A stretch of 64,000 bases of DNA from Methanothrix harundinacea 6Ac (GCF_000235565.1 NC_017527.1:186001-250000); one strand, 5' to 3'. Positions 15,783-25,074 are shown, counted from the stretch's first letter. Numbers and translations: made by a program. The notes: a model not told the origin generated them from the sequence alone.

Positions 15783-16469
15783 ATGAGGGGAATTCTGATC
15801 ACCTTCGAGGGGATAGACGGAAGCGGCAAGTCGACGGCCCTCGCCGGCGTCGCCCGCATGGCATCAGAAGGGGAGCTGGCCGTGGAAGGGAGGCGATTTC
15901 TCTTCACCGCCGAGCCGACTTATGGAGATGAGGGGCGGCTTCTGCGAGAGAGGCTGAGGGGTCCAGCGGCCGAGGGCGGCGGGGCGGCGGCGATGAGGGC
16001 GGGGCAGATGGAGGAGCTCTTCCTCTTCATGGCCGACCACGCCCGCCACCTGGCGGAGACGGTGATCCCCGCCTTGGAGGGGGGGATGGTCGTGGTATCC
16101 GACCGGTACTCCGACTCCCGGGCTGCCTACCAGGGCGCCACCCTCCGGGAGGTCTTCTCTGACCCTATGGAGCGGGTGCGAGAGCTCCACCGCCCCTGGA
16201 GCGTCGTCCCCGATAGGACGATCCTCTTCTCCATCGACCCCGCCCTGGCGGTGGAGAGGTGCCTCTCCCGGGGGGAGGCCGACCCCTCGGCGCCGAAGGG
16301 GCCCGAGAAGTTCGAGCGGGAGGAGTTCCTCCGGCTAGTGGCAGAGAACTTCAAGACCCTGGCCCGGCTGGAGCCCCGGAGGTTCGTCGTCATCGACGCC
16401 TCCCGCCCCATCGCCGAGGTCCTCGCCGAGACGGTTGAGGCCCTCGCCGAGGTCCTCGCCGAAGGCTGA
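15783..16469 (+). CDS. tmk: thymidylate kinase
   Basis: 228-residue P-loop kinase that phosphorylates dTMP. The N-terminus ILITFEGIDGSGKST carries the P-loop at about 9-18, followed by FTAEPTYG, VVVSDRYSDSRAAYQG (the DRY/SR motif that contacts dTMP) and a lid region with APKGPEKFEREEF. Length is normal for archaeal Tmk. It is convergent with mptE, with a 116-base gap. The thymidylate synthase gene lies far away at 36.7 kb. Confidence 0.94.
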   Translation: MRGILITFEGIDGSGKSTALAGVARMASEGELAVEGRRFLFTAEPTYGDEGRLLRERLRGPAAEGGGAAAMRAGQMEELFLFMADHARHLAETVIPALEGGMVVVSDRYSDSRAAYQGATLREVFSDPMERVRELHRPWSVVPDRTILFSIDPALAVERCLSRGEADPSAPKGPEKFEREEFLRLVAENFKTLARLEPRRFVVIDASRPIAEVLAETVEALAEVLAEG

Positions 16470-16585
16470 GGGCCGGAAGGCCAATAAGATCGGGGGGGAC
16501 TCCGATAAGCCTTCCAGGAGCCGGCGACGGCCCACAAAGACGGGGGAAGGCCCAAGGTGCCGGAGAGAAATGGGGCTCTCGCCAC

Positions 16586-17272
16586 CTAATCGGCGGGATC
16601 CGGCCTGCCCTCCAGGGCCATCGCCACCAGCCGCCTCGCCCAAGCCAGCTTCTTCTTCTTCTTCGCCGTAACGGTGGGGTCGTCGAAGTCGAATCCCACG
16701 AGATGGATCTCCCCGGCCCCGAACCGTCGGGCGAGGAAGACCGCCCGATCCCCGTCGGTGAAGCCGCCGAAGTTGTATACCCCCTCCAGGGGGCGCGACT
16801 GGGTGGTGGCGAGGACTCTGGTGAGCCTCGGGACATACTCTTTCAGGGCCGCCAGGTTGTCCCCGTGGGCATGGACCACCGCCGCCGAGCCCCGGCGGTT
16901 TGAGGCGAGGATGTCGGGGAGAAAGCCGTCGAGGTCGGTGACGATGACGTCCGGGAGGGCCCCGGCCGCGAGGATAGGGGTCGTCGCCCCGTCGGCGGCT
17001 ATGATGACGAGATCGCTCCGCTTCAACGGCTCCGGCGACCCTTCTCCTCCTCCCAGGGCCTCCGCCAGCCCTCGGGGGAGGCTCGGCCCGTTCCCGCAGA
17101 CCAGGACCTTCCTCCCGCGGATCATCGAGGCGAGCTCCTTTATGGAGAGGTCGCCCTCGCGGCCCAGAAGGAGGCTCTGGAGGAGCAGGGCCGCCCCCTC
17201 GTCCTCCTCCCTGGTGAAGCCGAAATCCGCCAGGATCTCCGCGTAGATCGGCACCCACTCCGAGAACTGCAT
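16586..17272 (-). CDS. mptE: 6-hydroxymethyl-7,8-dihydropterin pyrophosphokinase MptE-like
   Basis: 228-residue DUF115-type protein. MptE activates 6-hydroxymethyl-dihydropterin with ATP in methanopterin synthesis. The N-terminal domain is followed by VLVCGNGPSLPRGL (about 65-78), LVIIAADGATTPIL, PDVIVTDLDGFLPDI, VVHAHGDN, QSRPLEGVYNFGGFTDGDR and LVGFDFD, the conserved stretch of the archaeal family. Length and pattern fit. Some family members are misnamed Rossmann-fold proteins; context here is neutral. Start ATG at 17272. Confidence 0.88.
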   Translation of the reverse strand: MQFSEWVPIYAEILADFGFTREEDEGAALLLQSLLLGREGDLSIKELASMIRGRKVLVCGNGPSLPRGLAEALGGGEGSPEPLKRSDLVIIAADGATTPILAAGALPDVIVTDLDGFLPDILASNRRGSAAVVHAHGDNLAALKEYVPRLTRVLATTQSRPLEGVYNFGGFTDGDRAVFLARRFGAGEIHLVGFDFDDPTVTAKKKKKLAWARRLVAMALEGRPDPAD

Positions 17273-17392
17273 GGTAACGCCATCCTCCGGGGACGGTTAA
17301 GCCTTTTCGGCCGGGGCGATAGAATCGGCAATTGAGACGAATGACCCGACCTGATCAAAAAGAAGAAAAGAGGGGGGGAAGGATCTTCCCCT

Positions 17393-18436
17393 TCAGTTGC
17401 CGCAGCATCCACCGCTGGTGGTGGGGGTGTACGCAGAGGCAAAGACCGACCCGGCCGACGTCTTGTTGGCGGCGGGGGTCATATCCATGCACTCCTCGCA
17501 GGGGTTATAGGGGGTTCCCACTTCGCACGGATCGGGGCATCCACCTATGCAGCAGCTGAGCCAGTCCTTCGGCGTTCTTTCATGCTTATAGGGGACGTCG
17601 ATGGACATGTTCTTCTCGATGTGGAAGGTTCCGACGTAGTGCTCATCGATCTCGATCATCGGCTTGACCCACTTGGAGGTAGCTGGATACCAGTAGCCGG
17701 GATGCTCCATCGAGGCCGGCTCGCCCTGGAGGACGCCGATGTCCACCATACCGTCGGTGACATCCTCGTTGATCCTCATGGTGGTGTAGCCGACGCCCTG
17801 GTAGACCGGATCTTCGTAGACGTACTGCTTGTCCTTGACGATGATGTCGATCTCCTTGTCGATCGCCTTAGCGTACTCGACCTGGTGGTGCATCATGGTG
17901 GCGGGCCTGTAGTTCTTTATGACCGTCTTCTCCTTCAGGAGGGAGTCGTACCGGATCGGGTTTTTGGCGTAGTAGCCGTTCCCGTAGGACATGGTCATCG
18001 GGGAGTAGACCATGGAGTTGTCCTCCCTCGCCGAGATGCAGGAGTAGGCCTCCCACTCCCTATAGCAGCCGACTGGCCTGGTGTATTCGATCTCCTCTGC
18101 ACAGATGGTGATCTCGTTGTCTATGGTGCCGCTCCCGTGGGCGTAGTCCTTGTACATCGGTCCCTTCTGGCCGGCGTTCGGACCCCAATCCGTCCCCGGG
18201 GAGTCGAGCTGGATGTACCTGTAGGTCATGAAGTAGCCGCTGCCCTGGACGCTCTGATCGAAGTCGAAGGTGACATTGCGGGATGTGGTGCCCTTGCCGC
18301 ACATTGCTGGATCCAGTGAGCATTTATCATCCGGATATCCGCATGCGGGACCACAATACCCCGACTCACACGGTCCTGCAGACGCCATCCCCATCAGCAG
18401 CGATAGGGCGAGTATAGCGAATGTAACTTTTTTCAG
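17393..18436 (-). CDS. secreted Cys-rich protein, unknown; probable CTG start
   Basis: Secreted protein of about 347 residues. The best N-terminus is a CTG at 18436: it lies seven bases after a perfect GGAGGG ribosome site and gives (M)KKVTFAILALSLLMGMASAG, an ideal signal peptide. The alternative GTG at 18496 adds 20 residues with no clear ribosome site and spoils the signal sequence. The mature part begins with a Cys-rich stretch (CESGYCGPACGYPDDKC) and ends with another (WLSCCIGGCPDPC, NPCEECMDM, GGCCGN). In between is a beta-rich region without a known motif. It may be a disulfide-stabilised surface or sheath protein. Confidence 0.72.
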   Translation of the reverse strand: MKKVTFAILALSLLMGMASAGPCESGYCGPACGYPDDKCSLDPAMCGKGTTSRNVTFDFDQSVQGSGYFMTYRYIQLDSPGTDWGPNAGQKGPMYKDYAHGSGTIDNEITICAEEIEYTRPVGCYREWEAYSCISAREDNSMVYSPMTMSYGNGYYAKNPIRYDSLLKEKTVIKNYRPATMMHHQVEYAKAIDKEIDIIVKDKQYVYEDPVYQGVGYTTMRINEDVTDGMVDIGVLQGEPASMEHPGYWYPATSKWVKPMIEIDEHYVGTFHIEKNMSIDVPYKHERTPKDWLSCCIGGCPDPCEVGTPYNPCEECMDMTPAANKTSAGSVFASAYTPTTSGGCCGN

Positions 18437-18682
18437 ATCACTCCCTCCGTCTAAATTAAGCTCGGTAGAGACTTGCAAGAAACTAATGCCACCCACCTAT
18501 TTTAATCTGTTGATTGCATTATACCCTGGGAAGGGGCTGCGGCAGGATTTCTTCGGCGTTCGGAACCTGATGGATCGAAAGAGAATGTCAGAGGTATCCG
18601 GCTAAGAGGGGGAAATTTCAGACCTCAGGTTTACGAATAGAGATCCGAAGGGGACGAGGGCCTGAGGGAGGCGGGAGTCTCC

Positions 18683-19561
18683 TCATCGGCCCTGATCGGC
18701 ATCGGCGGAGGCTACCCGCCGCCGAAACTCCTCAAACCCGATCGTCTTGATGAACTCACGAAGCCTCATTCCGGGCTTGGCGCCAGCCCCGTAGACCTCC
18801 AGGATCCGCCCTATGAGGGGGAGGATCTCCTCCCTGCCGACGAAGTCGCGGAGGATCCAACCCTCGAAGGGGGGCCAGCTTCCGCGACCCCCGACGAAGA
18901 GCATGTAGCCGTCCTCGGCGGAGTACCGGGCCCCCCCGGGACAGTTCACTACGCATCGGCCGCACATGATGCACTTGTCGTAATCTATGACCGCCTTGCC
19001 GTCGACGACGGAGGCAGCTCCCACCTTGCAGACCGCAACGCACCTCTCACACCCGGTGCACTTCTCGGTGTCCATCTCCGGCCGCACCCGACCCATGATC
19101 CCTATCTCGTTGAACTGGGGCCTGGTGCAGGGGAAGGGACACCCTCCGATCCCGACCTTCAGAGGGCCGGGGGTCTTCTCCCCGGTAAAAGCCTCCGCGA
19201 CCTCCTTCGCCAGGGAGGTCGTCTCAGCCGCGGCCTTGAAGCAGTAGTCGGACCCAAGGCAGGAGACGACGTTCCTGAAGGTCATCCCCGCCGATCCCGG
19301 GGCGAGCCCCGCCTCCGCGAGATCCTGGAGGGCGAGGTCGAGCCGCTCCTCGGGGACCCCCAGGATGGAGAGCTCCTGCCGCACGGTTATGTGAACCTCG
19401 CCGCCGTACTTCTCGGCGACCTCTCCGATCCGCCTCACCTGCCCGGGGGAGAGCATCCCCCCGGTCACCAGGATCTTTATCTCGAACTTCCCGTCCTTCC
19501 TCTTGAATACCGCAGGCATCCCTTTGTAAATCTCCGGCTTCAAAGCGACTCCTCCATTCAT
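18683..19561 (-). CDS. sulfite reductase-like siroheme/4Fe-4S protein
   Basis: Small nitrite/sulfite-reductase-like protein of about 292 residues, starting at ATG 19561 (MNGGVALKPEIYKG) or four codons earlier at 19573. It has one ferrodoxin-like half-repeat, then the siroheme-[4Fe-4S] ligand set CLGSDYC (C-x5-C) and GGCPFPC (C-x3-C), followed by two ferredoxin 4Fe-4S sites: CTGCERCVAVC and CIMCGRCVVNC. This matches the small single-gene Dsr-like proteins common in methanogens, distinct from the F420-dependent Fsr, which has an extra N-terminal flavin domain. The physiological reaction is unknown. Confidence 0.85.
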   Translation of the reverse strand: MNGGVALKPEIYKGMPAVFKRKDGKFEIKILVTGGMLSPGQVRRIGEVAEKYGGEVHITVRQELSILGVPEERLDLALQDLAEAGLAPGSAGMTFRNVVSCLGSDYCFKAAAETTSLAKEVAEAFTGEKTPGPLKVGIGGCPFPCTRPQFNEIGIMGRVRPEMDTEKCTGCERCVAVCKVGAASVVDGKAVIDYDKCIMCGRCVVNCPGGARYSAEDGYMLFVGGRGSWPPFEGWILRDFVGREEILPLIGRILEVYGAGAKPGMRLREFIKTIGFEEFRRRVASADADQGR

Positions 19562-19764
19562 ATCTCGAACCATCGATCCCGGTGGACTTGTAAATTGTGG
19601 TCGGGAAAAAGGCGACATAGGTATGATCGTCTCTCCCCCGAGAGGAAGCCCACCACCTTGCGGACGGGGTAGCGGCCGCGGTGGGGGGAAGAGGCTCCAC
19701 CGCCCGAGGGAGGCGGTTCGGACCAAAAGGTTAATACGTAAGGGGTAAATTAGAAAATTGCCAC

Positions 19765-19875
19765 ATGCCCATCGACGTCGATCTTGGGAACAAGCTATAT
19801 TTTGGTTCCATGGAGCTCGAAGGTGGCGGCATTTTGACCTCCGCCCAGAGCCCGGCTGAGATGATGATAAGATAA
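19765..19875 (+). CDS. possible 36-residue protein
   Basis: Short frame starting MPIDVDLGNKLYFGSMELEG and ending AEMMIR, in the 460-base gap between the sulfite reductase-like gene and the coiled-coil gene. No good ribosome site is visible; a TATA-like ttaatacgtaag and taaattag lie upstream, so a leaderless transcript is possible. No family recognised. The remainder of the gap (19562-20021) shows nothing else of note except GGAGG ahead of the next gene. Confidence 0.25.
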   Translation: MPIDVDLGNKLYFGSMELEGGGILTSAQSPAEMMIR

Positions 19876-20021
19876 AAGCGAAAGTCGATATTTTATTCGG
19901 ATCTCCACCAGGAGAGGTCGATCGAGGGAGCATGTAAAGTTTATGGTGCCCCGCGCTGGAGAGTGCCGTAGGGAAAGGCGTAATACCAGCCCATGAGCTG
20001 GAAAAGGAGGATAAAAGGGGG

Positions 20022-20882
20022 ATGCTGGCAGAACTGGAAGAAAAGAAGGCCCGGCTGAAGCAACAGGCCGTCGATTATAAGGAAAGTCGCAGCCAATTGA
20101 ACGCTGAGGCGAGCAAGTGGGCCGCGGAGCGGAACGAACTGAACAAGAAGACCAAAGAGCTCATAGACCAAGCCCAAGAGCTCAAGACGCTCCGTGACGA
20201 GTACAACAAGAACGTGGCTGAGGCCAAACTGAAGCGGGACGAGTACAACGAGAAGACCAACGACTTTTACGCTCAGATAGACGAGATCAGGAAGAAGCAC
20301 AACCTCACCGGCGATCGATCGATCCGGGGTCTGCGCCGAGAGATAGACCACATGGAGTTCAAACAGCAGACCGAGGTTCTCAGCCCCGACAAGGAAAAGC
20401 AGCTGGTCGAGAAGATCTCCGCCCTCCGAGCCGAGTTCAAGACGAGGAAGGAGCAGATGGAGAAGAACGAGGTCTTGAGAGACCTCTTGGACGAGGCCCA
20501 GAAGCTGAGGGACCAGGCCTCCGAGTACCACGATCTCGTCACCAAGTCCGCGGAGCTCGCCCAGGAATATCACGACAAGATGATCGCCACCTTCAAAGAG
20601 GCCGACCAGGTGAGGGCCGCCGCCGACGCAGCCCACCGGGAGTTCGTCAAGGCCCAGGAGGCGGCCGACAAGCAGCACCGAGAGTTCATCAGGACTCAGA
20701 GAGAGATACGTGATTTCGACAAGATCATCACGGGTCTCCGAAAGAAGAACCGGGAGAAGAGGGAGGACAAGGTGAAGGCCGAGGTCAGGAAGGAGGCCGA
20801 GGAGATCCTCACCCAGTTCCGGCAGGGAGAGAAGCTGGACACCGCCGACCTCCTGAGACTCCAGCGTTCAGGTCTGGTTTAA
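20022..20882 (+). CDS. archaeal coiled-coil protein
   Basis: 286-residue, highly charged protein that is predicted to be coiled coil over nearly its whole length (LEEKKARLKQQAVDYKESRS and on). The central segment HNLTGDRSIRGLRREIDHME followed by TEVLSPDKEKQLVEKI is the conserved core of an archaeal family sometimes misannotated as phosphoserine phosphatase. No membrane segment or catalytic motif is seen. The start ATG at 20022 follows GGAGG at about 20006. Probably a structural or scaffold protein; the role is unknown. Confidence 0.8.
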   Translation: MLAELEEKKARLKQQAVDYKESRSQLNAEASKWAAERNELNKKTKELIDQAQELKTLRDEYNKNVAEAKLKRDEYNEKTNDFYAQIDEIRKKHNLTGDRSIRGLRREIDHMEFKQQTEVLSPDKEKQLVEKISALRAEFKTRKEQMEKNEVLRDLLDEAQKLRDQASEYHDLVTKSAELAQEYHDKMIATFKEADQVRAAADAAHREFVKAQEAADKQHREFIRTQREIRDFDKIITGLRKKNREKREDKVKAEVRKEAEEILTQFRQGEKLDTADLLRLQRSGLV

Positions 20883-20992
20883 TCCAGCATAAGAGGGCAG
20901 CATTGCGGGGGGGGCCCAGGCCCCCCAAAAACCCTGCATATTTCCGTGTCGCCCTTCGGCGATCGGGCGACGACGGCCCCAGGTGGACGGAG

Positions 20993-21673
20993 ATGAAGAT
21001 AACCTGGCTTTCTCATTCTTGCTTTGAACTCGTCGAGACGATGAGGGTCCTCATCGACCCCTACCTCCGGGGAAACCCCGCCGCTCCGGCGTCCCCCGAG
21101 GAGCTCGACCCGGACGCAATCGCCGTCACCCACGGCCACGCCGATCACCTAGGGGACGCCGAGGAGATCGCCCGCCGGACCGGCTCCCCGGTCCTGGCCG
21201 TCTCCGAGGTGGCGAGGTTTTTGGACCGCCGGGGGGTTCGATCGGAGGGGATGAACATCGGGGGGACCCTCCGGATCGCCGACGTCTCCTTCACCATGAC
21301 GAGGGCGGTCCACTCCTCCGGGATCACCGTCACCGACCCGCCTGCTTGCGGCGGCGAGGCGGCAGGGTTTGTGATCGACGACGGGGTCCGGGTCTACCAC
21401 GCCGGGGATACCGCCCTCTTCGGCGACATGAGGCTCATCGGAGACCTCCTCCGCCCCGAGGTGGCGCTCCTGCCGATCGGGGGGAGGTACACCATGGGGC
21501 CGAGGGAGGCGGCGATCGCCGCGAGCTGGATAAGGCCCCACCTGGTCATCCCGATGCACTACAACACCTGGCCCCGGATAAGCCAGGACCCTGCCGAGTT
21601 CCGAGATCTGGTGGAGACTCTATGCGATTCCGAGGTCGTGATCGTCGAGGCTGGCGACTGCGTAGAGTGCTGA
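20993..21673 (+). CDS. UPF0173 metal-dependent hydrolase
   Basis: 226-residue metallo-beta-lactamase-fold protein of the UPF0173 type. It starts MKITWLSHSCFEL at ATG 20993 with GGACGGAG upstream; an in-frame extension to 20903 is not conserved in pattern. Metal ligands are in THGHADHLGD, RAVHSSG, VYHAGDTALFGDM and PMHYNTWPRI, the last two being hallmark motifs of this family. The exact substrate is not known. It stands alone between the coiled-coil gene and cgi121. Confidence 0.9.
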   Translation: MKITWLSHSCFELVETMRVLIDPYLRGNPAAPASPEELDPDAIAVTHGHADHLGDAEEIARRTGSPVLAVSEVARFLDRRGVRSEGMNIGGTLRIADVSFTMTRAVHSSGITVTDPPACGGEAAGFVIDDGVRVYHAGDTALFGDMRLIGDLLRPEVALLPIGGRYTMGPREAAIAASWIRPHLVIPMHYNTWPRISQDPAEFRDLVETLCDSEVVIVEAGDCVEC

Positions 21674-21825
21674 AGCCCCGGGGGGGCTGGAGGCGGGAGT
21701 TCGTTTTTATATTAATATATTTTTATATTTCCGCTTCCTTCTCCTGGCCCTCCCTGCCATCCTGCCGATCCTGCCCCCCCGGGGCGACCGCAAACTTTTA
21801 AACTCCGTCGCCGAACCAACCGTCG

Positions 21826-22311
21826 ATGAGCGATCTGCGCCTGCTCTTTGGAAGGCCTAAGATGAAGGGGACGGGGAAGTTTCTTGCGGCGTTGAGGGAG
21901 GCTGGGGAGGGCCGAGGCTGCATCATCCAGGCGATGGACGCCTCCCTCGTGGTCGGCGAACGCCACGCCGCCTTCGCCGCCGAGAAGGCGGTGCGGGCCT
22001 TCACCGAGAGGAGGAACGTGGCCAAAGACCTGGGGCTGGAGATCCTCCGCTACGCATCGGGCCAGAGACAGATCGAGCGGGCGCTCTCCATGGGGGTATC
22101 GGAGGCGACGGAGCGCGTCGCCCTGATAGTCATGGGCACCCCTCCGGATATCTCCGATATCCTGGAGCTCGACGGCGAAGGGCCCCGCTGGAGCGAGGCG
22201 GCCGTCAGGGAGGCCTTCGATATCGGGGACCTGGAGATCGAGGCCGCGGGGGAGGAGAGGATCCCCGACCTCGTCCTGGAACGGGTGGCCCTAATAGACG
22301 CTTACCGATGA
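21826..22311 (+). CDS. cgi121: KEOPS complex subunit Cgi121
   Basis: 161-residue Cgi121 family protein. In archaea, Cgi121 binds the tRNA and the Bud32 kinase in the KEOPS complex, which makes t6A37 in tRNAs that read ANN codons. Visible family features are the central AFAAEKAVRAFTERRNVAKD segment followed by LEILRYASGQRQIERALSMG, and the LVLERVALIDAYR ending. The gene follows a long AT-rich promoter region and precedes the DUF2150 gene by nine bases, suggesting co-transcription. Confidence 0.88.
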   Translation: MSDLRLLFGRPKMKGTGKFLAALREAGEGRGCIIQAMDASLVVGERHAAFAAEKAVRAFTERRNVAKDLGLEILRYASGQRQIERALSMGVSEATERVALIVMGTPPDISDILELDGEGPRWSEAAVREAFDIGDLEIEAAGEERIPDLVLERVALIDAYR

Positions 22312-22320
22312 GAGGATCTT

Positions 22321-22926
22321 ATGAAAGAAGAGTTCTACACCCGAGGCCGATGGCAGAACTGGATCAACAAGATAAAGGAGAGCGGGTTCACCCTCCAGGA
22401 GTCGGAGGAGGACCCGTCGGCGGCGGTCTTCGTCTACGCCATGGACGATGTGGTCCTGGCCTGCCTCAAGGTCATCGCGCGATGCGAACACGGCACCATA
22501 ACTAAAGAGGAGGCGATCTCCACCATCGACGAGATCAGGGAGATCGTCTCCGAGAGGGACGACTCCCTGGGGGAGGACGCGACCCTGATGCTGGAGTCCT
22601 TGAACGCCTCCCTCTCGGCGGTCTTCCTGGCGAGCCAGAGGTACATCGATGGCGGCTACGACCAGAAGACCCCCCTGGCGGATATGGTGAGGAAGGCAGC
22701 CACCGCCGAGGAGGCGGGGAGGATGGAGGAGGCCCTGGGGATCCTGAGCGACATCGGGGCGAGGGTGATCGGAGGGGAGGCGGTCCCCGAGGAGGCCTTC
22801 GCAGAGCTTCCCTACTGCATGACGGCGGAGCTCCTGGACGGCATCGACGCCATCTCCGCCGCCCAGGTCGGGGACGACAGCTACAAGGAGGACGACGGCT
22901 CCGAGGACGACGGCGAGGACGCCTGA
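22321..22926 (+). CDS. DUF2150 protein
   Basis: 201-residue acidic protein of the methanogen-specific DUF2150 family: RGRWQNWINKIKESGF at the start, VYAMDDVVLACLKVI and LADMVRKAATAEEAGRMEEA in the middle, and a very acidic tail (KEDDGSEDDGEDA). All-helical prediction, no catalytic motif. It is 9 bases from cgi121 and convergent with map. Function is not known for the family. Confidence 0.82.
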   Translation: MKEEFYTRGRWQNWINKIKESGFTLQESEEDPSAAVFVYAMDDVVLACLKVIARCEHGTITKEEAISTIDEIREIVSERDDSLGEDATLMLESLNASLSAVFLASQRYIDGGYDQKTPLADMVRKAATAEEAGRMEEALGILSDIGARVIGGEAVPEEAFAELPYCMTAELLDGIDAISAAQVGDDSYKEDDGSEDDGEDA

Positions 22927-22934
22927 CCGGACCT

Positions 22935-23816
22935 TCACCCCGGCCTCGTCGTCACCTGGCGGCCGCTATCCAGGACGATCACCGTCTCCTCGGCCTGGGA
23001 GACGAGGGCGCCCTCCGCCTCCCAGAGGAGGGGGTACCGGTGGAGGACCCCCGCCCTGAGGAGCTGATGGAGGGAGTAATCGATCCTCTCCCCCGATAGC
23101 CAACGCCGGGCGAAGGGGAGGGAGGAGTAACTATCCAGGACCTCTTTTAAGAGAGCCCTCGCCGGCGGGGACCTGATCGGCCTCTTCCCGATGAGGGAGT
23201 ATATCTCGACCTGGGGCGCCTCCGATATCCGGCCGATGCCGTCGGTGGCAAAGGGCTCGATGGCGATTACGTCCCCCGGAGATAGCTCCACCCCCTTCTC
23301 GACGGCCCGGTTGGGGATCGAGGGCTCCCCGTGAGCCCGGTAGCGTCCGAGGCCGTGGCCCGTCAGGTTCGCGACGGAGCTGTAGCCGTACCCCCGGATC
23401 GCCTCCTCGATGGCCGCCCCCAGGTCGGCGGTGGACGCTCCGGGCTCCACCAGCTCGATCGCCGCGGCAAGGCCGGCCTTCGAGGCCTCGACGAGGTCGG
23501 GATGGCCCCCGAGGTCCACCGTCACGGCGGCGTCGGCGATGTAGCCGTCGACGTGGACCCCGATGTCCAGCTTCACCATCTCCTCGCCGAAGACCGCCCC
23601 GTCCGCCGGCCGGGGGGTGTCGTGGGCCGCAACCCTGTCCCTGGAGATGTTGCAGGGGAAGGCGGGCTCGCCGCCGAGGGCTCGCGTCTTCCCCTCTACG
23701 AACTCCGCCACCTCCAGGATGGAGACTCCGACGTCGATCATCGAGGCCGCCTCCTCCCGAACCCGGGCCAGGATCTCTCCCGCCGTCCTGTACTTTTCCA
23801 GCACTTCAGCGTCCAT
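22935..23816 (-). CDS. map: methionine aminopeptidase, type II
   Basis: 293-residue M24 metallopeptidase that removes the initiator methionine. Metal-binding and active-site residues are seen in AHDTPRPADG (the His), KLDIGVHVDGYIADAAVTVD (two Asp), GHGLGRYRAHGEPSIPN (His) and VIAIEPFATDG (Glu), with the final VSQAEETVIV supplying the last Glu. The helical insert near residues 195-255 marks the type II (archaeal/eukaryotic) form. Start ATG at 23816. It sits next to a second M24 enzyme, a probable operon. Confidence 0.94.
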   Translation of the reverse strand: MDAEVLEKYRTAGEILARVREEAASMIDVGVSILEVAEFVEGKTRALGGEPAFPCNISRDRVAAHDTPRPADGAVFGEEMVKLDIGVHVDGYIADAAVTVDLGGHPDLVEASKAGLAAAIELVEPGASTADLGAAIEEAIRGYGYSSVANLTGHGLGRYRAHGEPSIPNRAVEKGVELSPGDVIAIEPFATDGIGRISEAPQVEIYSLIGKRPIRSPPARALLKEVLDSYSSLPFARRWLSGERIDYSLHQLLRAGVLHRYPLLWEAEGALVSQAEETVIVLDSGRQVTTRPG

Positions 23817-23848
23817 ATAACCATACTCCTATCGTCAAAACGCCCTCG

Positions 23849-25003
23849 TCAGAGGATCAGCCGCTTTTCGAAGTTGGTGAGGTTCTCGGACCCTCCCCCC
23901 CTCACCACCAGCAGATCCTCGAGCCGAACTCCCCCGAGCTCCGGGTAGTAGAGGCCTGGCTCCACGGTGACGACGCTCTCCGCCCGGAGGGCCTTCCCCA
24001 CCTCGGAGAGGGAGGGCCTCTCGTGGACCGCAAGCCCCACCCCGTGGCCCGAAGAGTGGATGAAGCCCCGACCCTCCCGCTCCGGGTAGCCCCGCTCCTC
24101 GAAGGCCTCGCAGACCTTCGAATGGACCATCCTTCCGCTCGCCCCCGCCCTGACGGCCGCGATCCCCGCCACCTGAGCCGCCAGCACCACCTCGTAGATC
24201 TCGAGGACCTCGGGTTCTGCCTCGCCCCGGAGGACGGTCCGGGTCATGTCAGCGAAGTATCGCGTCCGTTTGGAGCGGGGGAAGATGTCGATGACGATGG
24301 GGGCGTCCCTCGGCAGGGGGCCAGAGCCGACGAGGTGGGGGTCGGCCGCCTCCGGCCCTCCGGCCACGATCGTACCTTCCGCCTCGCACCCCCACTCCAG
24401 GAGAGAGACCTCGATGGCGGACCTGACCCTCTCGGAGGTGAGGGGCCCCCCCTCCAAAAAGAGGAACTCTCCGGCGGGCCGGGAGCGGCGGATCATCTCG
24501 ATGGCGACCTTCATCGCCTCCTCGCAGGCCCTCTGAGAATATCTGATCGCCTCGATCTCCTCGGCGGCCTTCACCTCTCGCATCTCCAAGACGGGGCTCT
24601 CCAGGACGGATATCTCGAACTCCCCGGCGAGGTCCAGATAGATCCTCGCGGGAAAGTCTCCGAAGACCCCGAGCCTCTTGACGGACCGGTCCCGGAGAAA
24701 CTCCTTCAGGACCGCGACGTAGGCATCCTCAGGCCGTTCGAACCTGGCCATCTTCTCCAAGATCCCGTAATCGGAGGTGCTGACCACCTCGTCGGCGACC
24801 GACTCCTTCCTGGCCCGGCCCGCCTCCATCCCCGAGACGAGGATGGATAGCGACGGCCTGGCCAGCAGGGCGAACCTGTCGGGGGCTGAAAAGCGGGATA
24901 GGTAGTAGATGTCCAGGTGGCAGCGGCCGTCTCCCAGGAGGAGAAAGCCGTCCAGCTCGTGATCGGAGAGAAACTTCCCCGTCTGAGGAGACGAAGGGGG
25001 CAT
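23849..25003 (-). CDS. M24 family Xaa-Pro aminopeptidase-like
   Basis: 384-residue protein with a creatinase-like N-terminal domain (1-160) and a C-terminal M24 peptidase domain. The metal ligands are seen in VIDIFPRSKRTRYFADMTRT, HSSGHGVGLAVHERPSLS, VVTVEPGLYYPELGGVRLED, with the His, Glu and Asp in place. Probably removes an N-terminal residue before proline; some archaeal members act on other dipeptides. It lies 32 bases upstream of map on the same strand, consistent with an operon for N-terminal trimming. Start ATG at 25003. Confidence 0.86.
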   Translation of the reverse strand: MPPSSPQTGKFLSDHELDGFLLLGDGRCHLDIYYLSRFSAPDRFALLARPSLSILVSGMEAGRARKESVADEVVSTSDYGILEKMARFERPEDAYVAVLKEFLRDRSVKRLGVFGDFPARIYLDLAGEFEISVLESPVLEMREVKAAEEIEAIRYSQRACEEAMKVAIEMIRRSRPAGEFLFLEGGPLTSERVRSAIEVSLLEWGCEAEGTIVAGGPEAADPHLVGSGPLPRDAPIVIDIFPRSKRTRYFADMTRTVLRGEAEPEVLEIYEVVLAAQVAGIAAVRAGASGRMVHSKVCEAFEERGYPEREGRGFIHSSGHGVGLAVHERPSLSEVGKALRAESVVTVEPGLYYPELGGVRLEDLLVVRGGGSENLTNFEKRLIL

Positions 25004-25074
25004 GGGAGGGGATCAGGAGAGATAGTATAAAAGGATAGCCATAAAAGGGAGGCCCGCGGCCTGAAGCGAGCTGA

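Noticed and set aside
19562-19933. 124-codon extension of the sulfite-reductase-like gene
   Set aside because: Low-complexity, non-conserved; the family begins near the ATG at 19561.
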